A stretch of DNA of 64,000 bases from Sabulibacter ruber (GCF_017355955.1 NZ_JAFFID010000006.1:1-64000), one strand, 5' to 3'; shown: positions 44,779-54,681, counted from the first letter of the stretch. Program-made: numbers and translations. Notes: a model not told the origin generated them from the sequence alone.

Positions 44779-46299
44779 TTATGGCTTCATTAAAGGATTG
44801 GTATCTATTTCTCTTTGAGGAATTGGGAAGAAGTACGCTCCGCTTGTGATGGTTTTATTGTACTTGTGTTCCAGAACTTCCTCCATTGTATTGGTGCGCC
44901 GAAGGTCAAAAAGCCGATTCCCTTCAAAGGCAAGCTCCAGCGCTCTTTCCTCCACAACTGCGTTCCGGAAAGCCTGCACTCCCAGAGAGGGGTCAAGATT
45001 ACCTAATCCAGCCCTGGCCCTAACCTTGTTGATGGCAGCATAACCTTCCGTGGTCGGACCGGCGGCCTCAGCGTACACGAGAAGAATATCGGAATACCGC
45101 AGGATGGGGGTGTTGGCGCTGCTTTTGTCCCCTACCCGCAGAGGGTCTATGTATTTTCGGGTGAATGGCCTGGCGTTCCCGCTGATATCCAAAGTATAGG
45201 AAGCCCCGTCCTCTCCTTTGTACTGTGACACGATCAGCTGCGTTTTGCGTTTGTCGTTGGCCGCATAGCTATTGTAGATGGCCGATTCCGTCCGGAAGTG
45301 TCCCCAACCTTGCCCTATATTGATCGTTGCACTCGTGGGAACAAGCGGGTCGTAAGGGATAACCATCCGGCGATCCGCGGGCAGGAACATATTGGGCAAC
45401 TTGGAGTAATTGGATTCAATCTCCCCGGTCCGATCCACCGCCGCGTCGAAGATATGTTCGGTCACCGGGGCTGTTTTATAGATCTCCGTATTCCAGATAT
45501 CCACCAAGTTATCGGTGAACCCGAAAGCTGTCTGTTCATTGGTTACTTTTCCGGAGTAATTCTTAGCCTGGGCATACATTTCATCGGCATCCGCCACAAA
45601 ATCATACCCAGGGGAATTGGAGCTTTTGGAAGAGGCTAAGTGAAGGTATACCTTGGCGAGCAGGGCCTGGACGGCAACTTTGTTCGCTCTCCCTTCGCTT
45701 ATCCTTTGTGAGGTTATCAAGGATTCCGCTTGCTGTAAATCATCGATGATCACTTTATAGACGTCTTCAATCGATGATTTGGCGATTGGCACCTGGGATG
45801 CCTCCACGATGTTGTCCACCCTTAAGGGTACTTCTCCGAACAGTCTCACCAAATTGAAAAAATGAAGCGCTCTCAGGAAGTATCCTTCGCCGACAATTTG
45901 GTTCTTGCTCACCTCCGGCATGTTCGGTACATTAGGGACATTGGTGATGACAGCGTTCGCCCTGGCGACCCCCCTGTAGAGGTAAGTCCAGATATTGTCC
46001 AGGTCGGCATTCGTGGAGGTAGTCCTGAGCTCATCAAGCTCAAAGTTGGAAACCCCGGCATCCCCTTTCTGGGTCAGATTCTCGGTAGGCAGCTCGGTGA
46101 TGATGAGAAACCCCCTGGAATAGTAACCAACCTCCGGAAGGATGGAGTAAGCATAGATAATCGCCGATTCAGCATCAGAGGGAGTTTTATAGAAGGAACC
46201 GGTATTGATAAGCCCGTAAGGATCCTCCTCCAGATCCGAACAGCTCGTCAGAAGTGCCGCGATCACGAGCGAACCGTATAAATATTTTCTGTAATTCAT
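44779..46299 (-). CDS. SusD-like glycan-binding lipoprotein (beta-mannan locus)
   Basis: 506 residues. The lipobox LTSC is followed by SDLEEDPYGLINTGSFYKTPSDAESAIIYAYSIL. Typical SusD helices (GEGYFLRALHFFNLVRLFGEVPLRVDN) and C-terminal motifs (PILRYSDILLVYAEAAGPTTEGYAAINKVRARAGL, ERALELAFEGNRLFDLRRTNTMEEVL, GAYFFPIPQREIDTNPLMKP) follow. It pairs with the SusC 19 bp upstream. The substrate is likely manno-oligosaccharide, given the following GH26 genes. Confidence 0.95.
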   Translation of the reverse strand: MNYRKYLYGSLVIAALLTSCSDLEEDPYGLINTGSFYKTPSDAESAIIYAYSILPEVGYYSRGFLIITELPTENLTQKGDAGVSNFELDELRTTSTNADLDNIWTYLYRGVARANAVITNVPNVPNMPEVSKNQIVGEGYFLRALHFFNLVRLFGEVPLRVDNIVEASQVPIAKSSIEDVYKVIIDDLQQAESLITSQRISEGRANKVAVQALLAKVYLHLASSKSSNSPGYDFVADADEMYAQAKNYSGKVTNEQTAFGFTDNLVDIWNTEIYKTAPVTEHIFDAAVDRTGEIESNYSKLPNMFLPADRRMVIPYDPLVPTSATINIGQGWGHFRTESAIYNSYAANDKRKTQLIVSQYKGEDGASYTLDISGNARPFTRKYIDPLRVGDKSSANTPILRYSDILLVYAEAAGPTTEGYAAINKVRARAGLGNLDPSLGVQAFRNAVVEERALELAFEGNRLFDLRRTNTMEEVLEHKYNKTITSGAYFFPIPQREIDTNPLMKP

Positions 46300-46318
46300 G
46301 GTTTTCGTCTTTTATAGA

Positions 46319-49300
46319 TTAGAATCCAACGTTAACTCCTATGGAGAATGCTCGGGGTCTTGGGTAATTGCCTTCGTTGATCCCCAATTCACCCATCTCC
46401 GGATCAAATCCGGTGTTGAATTTGGTGAAGGTGTACAGGTTGTTGCCAGAGAAATAAACCCGTAAGCTCTGCACCCCTTTGATCAACCCGGGCTTTAGGT
46501 TATAGCCCAGGGTCACGTTCTGGATACGCAGGAAAGAACCGTCTGTGATAAAGAAGTCGGATGCTCTGTACCCTCTTGTGCTGTTGGCTCTGGGGAACTC
46601 CTGGCTTGGGTTGTCAGGAGTCCATCTTTGGATCTGCCTGCTAGGAGTCATCTTCCTGAAATCGAACACGTCGTTGCCCTGCACCCCATAGAGCTGGGCC
46701 GAAAGATCAAATCTCCTGAACGTAAGGGTGGTGTTGAAACTGTATAGGAAATCAGGATTTGGATTTCCGATGATAGTTCTGTCAAAGCTATCCACCACCC
46801 CATCCGGAACACCCTCCGGTCCAGAGATGTCAAGGTACTTTATCTCACCCGGCCTTGCCTCGGCACCGGTTAAACCTGCATTCACGCCTTCCTCAAGGCT
46901 CTGTATGATGCCGTCTGTTTTATAGCCATAAAAAACATACATCGGTTGACCGACAGCATAGGTGCTTATTCTTTGCCTTACTGACTCGTACAGGGTGCCG
47001 ATTTCGATCTGGTCATTCTCCCCCATGGACACCACTTTATTCCGGTTCACCGTGAAATTGGCGCCAACCGTCCAGTTCAGCTCTGAACTGCTAAGGACGT
47101 CCGCTGTGATTCCGAGTTCCACCCCCCGGTTGCTGATCTCACCGTCATTGATCCATTGTTGGTCATATCCCGCGGAAGGGGCGATTGTCTTTAGCCTTAA
47201 CAAGTCACTGGTGTTTTTGACATAGTAATCGGCTGTAAGGGTGAAGCGCTGATCCATGATCCCTAAATCGAAGCCGATGTCAAATGATCTTGTGGTTTCC
47301 CATTTAAGGCTATTGTTGCCAAGGCCCCCCACAATGGTAAGACCTTGTTCATTGTTTCCGCTGGCGAGACCCGGACCGAAACCAGTTTGGAAACCTGTAC
47401 CGGTGTAATATCTGGCGGTTCCGAACCTATCCAAGGTCTGGTAAGGGGAAATACCTTGGTTTCCCGTCAATCCGTAGCTAGCCCTCACTTTCAGCTCTGA
47501 GATGGTTTCGATAGATTTCAGGAATTCCTCCTCGCTCACTTTCCAGGCAAATGCGCCTGAAGGGAAAAAGGCCCATTTGTTGTTAGCGCCAAACTTGGTG
47601 GATCCGTCAGCCCTGCCCGTGAAGGTGAACAGGTATTTATCCATCAAGGTGTAATTGGCTCTCCCATACCAAGAGGCCAGGTCAAACCGGGACAAGTCAT
47701 TGCTGATGGTTTTAGTTACAGCAGCAGATAAATTCTCGTTTTGCAGGTTGTCGTTCACAAAGCCTTGCCCGGTAAGGGTGTTGAATTTGTTGACCGTTCT
47801 CTGGAATGAGTAGCCCCCAACCAGGTTCAAGGCGTGATCCGTTCCAAAAGTCCTGTTGATGGTGAAATAGTTTTCGTTCAAAAGGTCTGTATAGGTGCTG
47901 TTGTTGATAGAGCCATATCCTTGTGACTCAAACCCTCTGAAGGTGGCCGTTGCCGGTTCGTACTGGTCCTGTTCCGAATTGCCGTACTTGGAACTGAGCT
48001 GGGTCCTGAACTGCAGCCAATCTGTGATCTTGGCATCCAAAAAGATCGTTCCCAGGACATCGATGGTTTTGGTGGTGCTCAGGACCTGATTGGCATGAGC
48101 CAGAGGGTTGCCGTAATCTGTTGGGCCTGTTCGGAAGTAATTTCCGTTTTCATCATAGGCCGGGAAGATCCTTGATCGATCCACGCTCAACCCGAAACCA
48201 TTTGTCTTAGTGTGTGCCAATACAACATTCGTCCCGGCTTTTAAAGCTTTTGACAACTGTTGATCGAGGTTTAATCTTCCGGTGTATTTGTCGTAGAAGT
48301 TCTTGATTGACAGTCCTTCCTCTTTGTAGTAGTTTCCGGAGATAGAGTACTTCGTCTTTTCTGTTCCACCGTCCGCGCTCAGGGTATAGCTTTGGGAGAA
48401 CGGGTTACGATAGACTAAGTCCACCCAATCCGTATTATGCGGCCACTGGGGTTTATTGGGGTCCAAGCCCCGCAGTTCAGCTATAGAAGGATAGTAAACA
48501 CCGTTCCTTGTGATCCCAGTAAAAGGAATGTCCACACCGACCAATCCCCCATTTATGGCAGCTTCATTTGCGTACGTCGCTTCCTCTACTGGGTCCCGCC
48601 ATAGGTCAGGCTTCACCGGTAATGCGGAAATCGTGTTGAGCGAACTAAAACTGATTCTCGCTTCCCCTTCACGCCCTTTCTTAGTGGTAATTAGAATTAC
48701 CCCATTCGCCCCTCTCGAGCCATAGATTGCCGCTGAGGAAGCATCTTTCAGCACTTCTATGGATTCAATATCTTCCGGGTTGATCTGCTTCAAGTTACCG
48801 GCATCACCCCAAGGATACCCATCTACCACCATTAAGGGTGCCTTTGAGCCATTCAGAGAGCTGGCTCCCCTGATCCGGATGGTAGCACCTGCCCCTGGTT
48901 GACCGCTGGGCGCCATTACCTGAACACCGGGAAGTTTGCCTTGCAGCAACTGATCCACAGAGGCAGCAGGTGTCCTGTTGAGTTCACTGCCTTTCAATGT
49001 CGCAACCGACCCGGTCAGATCGCTCTTTTTTACTGCGCCATACCCTACGACTACTACCTCCTCCAGCGATTTACTATCCGTTTGCATCGCTATACTTAAG
49101 GATACTCTTCCATTCACCGGCACTTCCTGAGGAAGATAGCTGATGTACGTGAATACCAGTATGGCTTTATCGGAAGGCACACTGATGGAAAAGGACCCAT
49201 CAACCTGGGAAGATGTTCCTGTAGTTGTACCCTTTACCACTACGCTAACTCCTGGCAGGGGCTCACCAGTTGTTCCATCTTTTACAGTACCATTTACAGT

Positions 49301-49375
49301 GACTGCTTGCGCCCATACATCCACCGAACTCAGCAGAAGGGACAGAAATAAAAACAATAGGTATCGTTGTTTCAT
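46319..49375 (-). CDS. SusC-like TonB-dependent transporter (beta-mannan locus)
   Basis: 1018 residues. A signal peptide (LFLFLSLLLSSVDVWAQ) leads into a carboxypeptidase-regulatory-like domain (TVNGTVKDGTTGEPLPGVSVVVKGT), a plug (LEEVVVVGYGAVKKSDLTGSVATLKG, IESIEVLKDASSAAIYGSRGANGVILITTKKG) and a barrel ending in VNVGF. It lacks the STN domain present in the SusC at 19820-23203, which agrees with control by an AraC regulator rather than an ECF/FecR pair. It imports manno-oligosaccharides with the SusD lid. Confidence 0.96.
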   Translation of the reverse strand: MKQRYLLFLFLSLLLSSVDVWAQAVTVNGTVKDGTTGEPLPGVSVVVKGTTTGTSSQVDGSFSISVPSDKAILVFTYISYLPQEVPVNGRVSLSIAMQTDSKSLEEVVVVGYGAVKKSDLTGSVATLKGSELNRTPAASVDQLLQGKLPGVQVMAPSGQPGAGATIRIRGASSLNGSKAPLMVVDGYPWGDAGNLKQINPEDIESIEVLKDASSAAIYGSRGANGVILITTKKGREGEARISFSSLNTISALPVKPDLWRDPVEEATYANEAAINGGLVGVDIPFTGITRNGVYYPSIAELRGLDPNKPQWPHNTDWVDLVYRNPFSQSYTLSADGGTEKTKYSISGNYYKEEGLSIKNFYDKYTGRLNLDQQLSKALKAGTNVVLAHTKTNGFGLSVDRSRIFPAYDENGNYFRTGPTDYGNPLAHANQVLSTTKTIDVLGTIFLDAKITDWLQFRTQLSSKYGNSEQDQYEPATATFRGFESQGYGSINNSTYTDLLNENYFTINRTFGTDHALNLVGGYSFQRTVNKFNTLTGQGFVNDNLQNENLSAAVTKTISNDLSRFDLASWYGRANYTLMDKYLFTFTGRADGSTKFGANNKWAFFPSGAFAWKVSEEEFLKSIETISELKVRASYGLTGNQGISPYQTLDRFGTARYYTGTGFQTGFGPGLASGNNEQGLTIVGGLGNNSLKWETTRSFDIGFDLGIMDQRFTLTADYYVKNTSDLLRLKTIAPSAGYDQQWINDGEISNRGVELGITADVLSSSELNWTVGANFTVNRNKVVSMGENDQIEIGTLYESVRQRISTYAVGQPMYVFYGYKTDGIIQSLEEGVNAGLTGAEARPGEIKYLDISGPEGVPDGVVDSFDRTIIGNPNPDFLYSFNTTLTFRRFDLSAQLYGVQGNDVFDFRKMTPSRQIQRWTPDNPSQEFPRANSTRGYRASDFFITDGSFLRIQNVTLGYNLKPGLIKGVQSLRVYFSGNNLYTFTKFNTGFDPEMGELGINEGNYPRPRAFSIGVNVGF

Positions 49376-49599
49376 AAAAGTGTGGTTAGGCTTTTTTTAA
49401 TATTAAAGGACGTTGTGCTAAAACAAACCCAGACGGCATCGTAGGAGCCAGAAGATTAGCCAAAAGAGGCGAGCGACTTTCTCCCTCTACCCTGCTTACT
49501 GACCGAGATTAAAGGGAAACTGAACTTTGATCGATTACGGATTTAAAAAATTGTTTTTACCAAGGGTGTATTTTTTAAAATCCTTAACATTTATCGAAA

Positions 49600-49607
49600 C
49601 AAAGCTA
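49600..49607 (-). promoter_or_regulatory. -7 box of the beta-mannan susC operon (TAGCTTTG)
   Basis: On the minus strand the sequence is TAGCTTTG, matching TAnnTTTG. No TTG is present 19-21 nt upstream, so the core promoter is weak. The operator motif begins exactly 24 nt further upstream. Confidence 0.6.
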
Positions 49608-49631
49608 CATGCATTGATAAATTTATTTTAA

Positions 49632-49646
49632 CACTATTTTATCATT
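49632..49646. promoter_or_regulatory. Operator motif copy A (CACTATTTTATCATT), proximal to susC
   Basis: Shares ACTATTTTATCAT with copy B. It aligns with copy D for a further run including ATTTGCT. Distance to the -7 box is 24 nt, the same as at copy D, so it is the likely activator site for this promoter. Confidence 0.6.
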
Positions 49647-49888
49647 TAATTTGCTAGAATTAACTTTTTGTTAAATCAGCTAAGTTCTTGCTTATTTATA
49701 AGGGCGATCGCTGCGGATTGGTGGATTCAATAAATAGCAGACTTCTTTAGGATAAGATCAATTCAAACTTCACAGTATCATATTTAATGGAACGCGTTTA
49801 GGAATAGCTTAATACCGAGTCATTTATACACTGAATTGATTGTGTTTGGCTGCGAACCTTTGCATTGACTTTTTTTACCGTACTTTGA

Positions 49889-49903
49889 TACTATTTTATC
49901 ATA
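49889..49903. promoter_or_regulatory. Operator motif copy B (TACTATTTTATCATA), distal to susC
   Basis: 257 bp upstream of copy A in the same orientation. A distal site of this kind could act through DNA looping. Confidence 0.5.
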
Positions 49904-49990
49904 GGCGTTAAAATACACCTTACTGGGACACGCTCTCGTTTGACTGCAGGAAGGACAAGGTTGAACATTGCTATTCAACAGTAATTGACC

Positions 49991-51220
49991 CTACCCAGCC
50001 AGTTCCTTTTTGCACCGGTGGATGACCTCCAGACAGGCGCGGGCGTTGTGGTAAGGACACTTCCAAAAGCCCACTTTATCTTCCTTGGACATTAAGGAAT
50101 AGTCATCATGCACACCCCAAAACCATTCGCCCCGCTCCAGGTCAAGGAAGTAGGTCTGAGCGAACTTCCAGGCGTTAAGTGAATGGTGTAGGAAAGCTTC
50201 GTCGTGCGTCAGTTCGTAGGCGTTCAGGAAGCCTACCATGGCTTCGGCGCTCACCCACCACTCGCGGTGCTTGTCGTAGTGGTGGGTGTCCACGTTCAGT
50301 TCGTGGTACAGGCTCCCGTCGGGCAACAGCGCCTTTGACGTAGCGATGGCCATGTTCAAAGCGGTGCCCTTTACCTGACTCAGCAGCTCCGGATTGCCCA
50401 ATGCCTCGGCGGCTTCCTGCAGAAGCCAGGAGGCCTCAATGTCGTGGCCGTAGGAGATCAGGTTAGCGGTGGAGGTCCAGTCGCGGGCGAAGAACAGCTT
50501 CAGGTGGCTCGTGTTCTGGTCCAAGATGCGCCGCAGGAACACCTCGATCAACCCTCTCAGCTTCTGTGCAAGCAGCTGGTCGGGCCAGATGCGGTACAGG
50601 TTGGCGTAGGCCTCCAGAATATGCAGGTGCGTATTCATGGTCTTAGGGTCGTTGCGGTCCTTCTCGCTCAGGCGCAAATCCTCCAAAAGTTCACCTTCCT
50701 GGCTGAAGGCCTCCAAATAGCCACCGTGCTCGGGGTTAAAGCTGTACTGCTCAATCCACCGGAACAATTCCTGACTTGCTTTCAGGGCCTCCGGATGTCG
50801 GGTGGCTTGGTAGTACTCGCTGAACCCATAAATGGCGAACGCCAGCGCGTAGATCTGCTTGCGGGTGTTCAGGGGCTGGCCCTGGGCATCCACCATCCAG
50901 TAGATACCGCCGTGGGCTGTGTCCAAAAAAGAGGTGCGCAGGTAATCAAAAGCCCGGGTGGCAATCTCCAGGTACGTTTCCTGCCCGGTTTGCCGAAAAG
51001 CCGCCGAAAACGTCCAGAGGATGCGCGCGTTCAGGATGCTGCCCTTAGGCGCGTCCTGAACCACGTTCCCAGAGTAGTCGATCTGCCCGATGAAGCCACC
51101 GTGCTGGTGGTCCAGGGTGTGCTCCATCCAGAAACTTAATATCCTTTCCAGCTCGCTTTCCATCTCCTGCTGGTAGGTGGAAAGCTGAGACGCAAGAAAT
51201 GTATCTGAAGCAGTAACCAT
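49991..51220 (-). CDS. Mannobiose/cellobiose 2-epimerase (AGE family)
   Basis: 409 residues of (alpha/alpha)6 barrel typical of N-acylglucosamine/cellobiose 2-epimerases: HGGFIGQIDYSGNVV, NARILWTFSAAFRQTGQ, GGIYWMVDAQGQPLNTRKQIYALAFAIYG, MNTHLHILEAYANLYRIWP, SYGHDIEASWLLQEAAEALG, HREWWVSAEAMVGFLNAY, GEWFWGVHDDYS and VGFWKCPYHNARACLEVIHR. It converts the reducing-end mannose of mannobiose to glucose, giving mannosyl-glucose for the GH130 enzyme. The start codon overlaps the GH130 stop (TAATG), implying translational coupling. No signal peptide is present, so it is cytoplasmic. Confidence 0.92.
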   Translation of the reverse strand: MVTASDTFLASQLSTYQQEMESELERILSFWMEHTLDHQHGGFIGQIDYSGNVVQDAPKGSILNARILWTFSAAFRQTGQETYLEIATRAFDYLRTSFLDTAHGGIYWMVDAQGQPLNTRKQIYALAFAIYGFSEYYQATRHPEALKASQELFRWIEQYSFNPEHGGYLEAFSQEGELLEDLRLSEKDRNDPKTMNTHLHILEAYANLYRIWPDQLLAQKLRGLIEVFLRRILDQNTSHLKLFFARDWTSTANLISYGHDIEASWLLQEAAEALGNPELLSQVKGTALNMAIATSKALLPDGSLYHELNVDTHHYDKHREWWVSAEAMVGFLNAYELTHDEAFLHHSLNAWKFAQTYFLDLERGEWFWGVHDDYSLMSKEDKVGFWKCPYHNARACLEVIHRCKKELAG

Positions 51221-52440
51221 TAGTTTGCGTCGTTTAATTCAGGGGTAAGAGCCTTCTTTTTATTCTTAATGAAGACTTTGTTCTTATCCACCAGCTGGTT
51301 GATTTGCTGCACTGAGGCGGCGGAGCGAAGCCCATCGGCCGGAGTGTTCAGCACGTAATCCAGCAGTTTGTCCACGGTGGAAGTGGCCACGTGGGTGCGG
51401 GTGTCAGAAGAAGCATAGTAGATGAACACGGTGCCGTCCTCGTCCAGAATCCAGCCGTTGGCGAACACCACGTTGGACACGTCGCCTACTCTTTCCTCGC
51501 CTTCCGGCGCAATGAAGAACCCGCCGGGCTTGGCGATTACCTTGGATGGGTCCTGCAGGTCGGTGAGGAACAGGTACAGCACGTAGCGCAGGCCGGCGGC
51601 AGTATTGCGCACGCCGTGGGCTAGGTGCAGCCAGCCTTTTTCGGTTTTGATGGGGGCAGGGCCCTGGCCGTTTTTCACCTCGTAGACGGTGTGGTAGGTC
51701 TTAGGGTCCACAATGATCTCCTCGTCCACCACGGCGTTCTCCATGGAATCCGTCAAGCCCCAGCCAATACCACCGCGGCTACCGGCCTCAATGAAGCTGT
51801 CCTGCGGGCGGGTGTAGAGGGCGTATTTGCCCTTGATAAACTCGGGGTGCAGCACCACGTTGCGCTGCTGCGGCGAGGTGGTCTTCAGATCAGGCAGTCT
51901 TTCCCAGGAAACCAGGTCACGGGTACGGGCGATGCCGCACTGCGCGTTCGCCGAGGATTGGTCGCCTTCGGGGGCCTCCGGGTCTTTGCGCTCGGTGCAG
52001 AACAGGCCGTAGATCCAGCCGTCCTCGTGCTGGACTAGGCGTATGTCGTACACGTTGATGTCCGGATCATCGGTCTCGGGCATGGTGATAGGCTTCTCCC
52101 AGAATTGGAAGTTGTCGATGCCGTTGGGGCTCTCGGCCACCGCGAAGAACGACTTGCGGTCATTGCCTTCCACCCGGGCCACCACCAGGTACTTGCCGTT
52201 GAACTTGATCGCACCCGCGTTGAACACCGCGTTCACCCCAATGCGCTCCATGAAATAAGGGTTGGTCTCGGGGTTCAGGTCATAGCGCCAGAAAATAGGG
52301 GCGTGCTGGTTCGTCAGGATCGGGAATTTATATTTGTCGTAGATGCCGTTGCCCAGGGGCTGCTTCTCGTTTTTTCTGCCGGTCAGCTCAGAGTGAAACT
52401 TCTCCAGCGCTTGCTGTCTTTTTTGGAAGAGATTTTCCAT
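51220..52440 (-). CDS. GH130 4-O-beta-mannosyl-glucose phosphorylase
   Basis: About 406 residues from the ATG complementing 52438-52440, which yields a normal soluble protein (ENLFQKRQQALEKFHSELTGRKN). A further in-frame start at 52590 would overlap the upstream symporter gene. Family features are NAVFNAGAIKFNGKYLVVARVEGNDRKSFFAVAESPNG, DPDINVYDIRLVQHEDGWIYGLFCTERKD, VVLHPEFIKGKYALYTRPQD, and VYEVKNGQGPAPIKTEKGWLHLAHGVR, a five-bladed propeller with the catalytic Asp in the DxxVYDxR region. Type 1 GH130 enzymes use phosphate to split mannosyl-glucose into mannose-1-phosphate and glucose. The neighbouring epimerase and Na+ symporter make the Bacteroides-type mannobiose pathway the best reading. 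Confidence 0.92.
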   Translation of the reverse strand: MENLFQKRQQALEKFHSELTGRKNEKQPLGNGIYDKYKFPILTNQHAPIFWRYDLNPETNPYFMERIGVNAVFNAGAIKFNGKYLVVARVEGNDRKSFFAVAESPNGIDNFQFWEKPITMPETDDPDINVYDIRLVQHEDGWIYGLFCTERKDPEAPEGDQSSANAQCGIARTRDLVSWERLPDLKTTSPQQRNVVLHPEFIKGKYALYTRPQDSFIEAGSRGGIGWGLTDSMENAVVDEEIIVDPKTYHTVYEVKNGQGPAPIKTEKGWLHLAHGVRNTAAGLRYVLYLFLTDLQDPSKVIAKPGGFFIAPEGEERVGDVSNVVFANGWILDEDGTVFIYYASSDTRTHVATSTVDKLLDYVLNTPADGLRSAASVQQINQLVDKNKVFIKNKKKALTPELNDAN

Positions 52441-52490
52441 GGGTATTTCTGTAAAGGATGTTAAAGCGGCTTTTAAGGGCCAGCGATGGT

Positions 52491-54362
52491 TTAGGAAACA
52501 GAGACTAATTTGCGTTTGAGGGTAGCGGCCACCGAGTCGCCGTCTTCGGGCAGTTTGTCCCACCAAGTCTTCTTCAAGATGAAGCTGCAAACGAGCATAA
52601 TGCCGGAGGTCACCATTAGCTCAGTGTACATGGTCAGGATAAGGTAGATAGGAAGGAGCGTGAGGCTCATCTGCCACACCACGCCAATGAGCACGTTGAA
52701 CATGTCCAGCCAGAAGTTTTTGTTCTCCACGAAAGAGGGGTCTTCGGCTTTCACCTGCTCGGCCACCGGCCTCCAGAAGCCCCACGGACGCACGTTGCGG
52801 TAGAAGCCTTTCAGGGTTTCCATGTCGGTAGGCGGGGCCAGGTAGGTGCCAATGATGCTACCGGCCAAAGAGATGAGGAGCAGGTACGGGAAGTAGTACA
52901 GGTCCAGGCCCTCGGTGAAATAGGGGAAGACTAGAGCAGCCACAATCCCCACCAGCATGCCCCAGAAGAAGCCGCTGGCATTGAAGCGCCACCAATACCA
53001 TTTAAGCACGTTGGCCGAGATGTAGCCGCCGTAAAGACCCGCCACGATCCACTGCAGCAGGCTGTTCACGTCTTTGGCCAGGAAGCCCAACGCCATGCTC
53101 ACCAGGACCACCACAATGCCGGTGGCGTAGTTCATGCTGGTCACCGTTTTGTTGCTGGCTTTGGGGTTCACGTACCGCAGGTACACGTCATTCACCAGGT
53201 AGGCCTGCGCCGCGTTGAGCGTGCCCGCGAAGGTCCCGATGAACGCTGCCAGCAGACCAGCCAGCAGCAGGCCCATAATCCCTGTCGGGGCGAACTTCTG
53301 GATAGCGGCCGGCAAAATCCGCTCAAAGTCAATCCCGGAGGCCGACTGCAAGTCTAGTTGATCATAGTTCAGGATGGCCAGGACCGTGAAACCCATGATC
53401 ATGAGGTAGCGCGTAGGAATCAGCACCACCGACACGAAGGCGCTCATCTTGGCGGCATCCTGCGGAGAGCGGGACGAGAGGATCTTCTGCATGTCATAAT
53501 TGGGCGTAGGCCCAGCTAGGCTGGCCAATACACCTTTGAAGACCATGAGCGAGAAGAAAATCCCGAACAGGGAATAGCCATCGGTCTGGATTTTGGCGTT
53601 CACGTCATCGATGATGCCGGTCCAGTCCATGTTGAGCGTGGCCCCGAAGAAAGGCGTTTTCCATTCCGCCGGCACGTTTAGTTGGGCAACCTCCAGGTTG
53701 TTCATGGCCAGCACGGCCACTACAATGGAAGCTGCGGTCATGATCATGTATTGGAGCACATCGGCCCACACAATGCTTGCCATGCCGCCTAGGATGGAGT
53801 AAAACACCGCGAAAAAGGTGAAGAGCATGCCGTAAAAATGCGGCACGAACTCAGCCGAAACGGTAAACGGCAAGTACGGCTGCACCACCGACCAGGGCAC
53901 GAAAATTTCCACGAACTTGCCCAAGCCGATGAAGCCGTACGCCAGGAAACCCAGGCAGCTGAGCAAGGCAAAGATGACCACAATGGCGTGCGACTTACTG
54001 GAGTCTTTCCCCCGCCCGAAACGGGTGAGCATCCACTCGGCCCCGGTCGTCACGTTGGAGCGGCGCAGCCAGGCCGCCAGGAACATCATCAGGAAGATCT
54101 GGTTGAAGGAAGGCCACAGCCACGGAATCCAGATGCTTTTAAGGCCATACACAAAGCCCAGCATCACCATCCACATGGTGCCCGAGATATCGAACATACC
54201 GGAGGCGTTGGATAAGCCCAGTGCGTACCAGGGCAGCGTGTTGCCGCCCAGCATGTACGCCTCTTTGTTGGCCTTGGCTCTCTTCTGCAAAATCAATCCG
54301 ATGGCCGCGACTGCAAAAAGGTAGACGAAGATAATCCCGATGTCAAGTGCGGTTAATTTCAT
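52491..54362 (-). CDS. Sodium/sugar symporter (SSS family)
   Basis: 623 residues with about 14 predicted transmembrane helices, starting TALDIGIIFVYLFAVAAIGLILQKRAKANKEAYMLGG, typical of solute:sodium symporters. Internal marks include LGLSNASGMFDISGTMWMVMLGFVYGLKSIWIPW, GGMASIVWADVLQYMIM, and GLLLAGLLAAFIGTFAGTLNAAQAYLVNDVYLRYVNP. It probably carries mannobiose or related manno-oligosaccharides through the inner membrane with sodium. It is the first gene of the operon with GH130 and epimerase, 50 bp upstream of GH130. The promoter has a -7 box at 54635-54642. Confidence 0.92.
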   Translation of the reverse strand: MKLTALDIGIIFVYLFAVAAIGLILQKRAKANKEAYMLGGNTLPWYALGLSNASGMFDISGTMWMVMLGFVYGLKSIWIPWLWPSFNQIFLMMFLAAWLRRSNVTTGAEWMLTRFGRGKDSSKSHAIVVIFALLSCLGFLAYGFIGLGKFVEIFVPWSVVQPYLPFTVSAEFVPHFYGMLFTFFAVFYSILGGMASIVWADVLQYMIMTAASIVVAVLAMNNLEVAQLNVPAEWKTPFFGATLNMDWTGIIDDVNAKIQTDGYSLFGIFFSLMVFKGVLASLAGPTPNYDMQKILSSRSPQDAAKMSAFVSVVLIPTRYLMIMGFTVLAILNYDQLDLQSASGIDFERILPAAIQKFAPTGIMGLLLAGLLAAFIGTFAGTLNAAQAYLVNDVYLRYVNPKASNKTVTSMNYATGIVVVLVSMALGFLAKDVNSLLQWIVAGLYGGYISANVLKWYWWRFNASGFFWGMLVGIVAALVFPYFTEGLDLYYFPYLLLISLAGSIIGTYLAPPTDMETLKGFYRNVRPWGFWRPVAEQVKAEDPSFVENKNFWLDMFNVLIGVVWQMSLTLLPIYLILTMYTELMVTSGIMLVCSFILKKTWWDKLPEDGDSVAATLKRKLVSVS

Positions 54363-54634
54363 AGTAGAATGAGTAAAGTTAGTTTAAGGTGCGTGTGTTA
54401 CTGTCCCATCCACTGGCGGTTTGGGTACTCCTGAACCAAGGGGAACAGGCCAAATCAAGCTGAGGCTCTGGTCTGCAACTCCGCCATGGAATCCCGAGGT
54501 ATGTCTATATCTTGGAGTTTAGGGGAAGACTAGGTTGGGCGCTGACTTTTCCGTAGCTATGGAGGTCAGCCACTCACACCTTAGGAGCCCCCTTCCTTGT
54601 TTCCTAAGCTTTGAAAGGCTTCGTACATCCCTCA

Positions 54635-54642
54635 CAAAAGTA
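54635..54642 (-). promoter_or_regulatory. -7 box of the symporter-GH130-epimerase operon (TACTTTTG)
   Basis: On the minus strand the sequence is TACTTTTG, matching TAnnTTTG. A -33 TTG is missing. Operator motif D begins exactly 24 nt upstream. Confidence 0.6.
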
Positions 54643-54666
54643 TATAGCTTCTCGCTGAATTATTAA

Positions 54667-54681
54667 TACTTTTTTATCAAT
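54667..54681. promoter_or_regulatory. Operator motif copy D (TACTTTTTTATCAAT), proximal to the symporter gene
   Basis: Aligns with copy A over about 24 positions, ACT-TTTTATCA-TT-ATTTGCT, in the same orientation and at the same spacing (24 nt) from the -7 box. Likely activator site. Confidence 0.55.

Larger units (their letters stand above)
49376..49990. other. AT-rich regulatory region upstream of the beta-mannan susC gene
   Basis: 615 bp with no supported gene. It holds a minus-strand -7 box at 49600-49607 and two copies of the shared operator motif (49632-49646 and 49889-49903). The predicted leader of the susC mRNA is about 218 nt. Confidence 0.65.
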
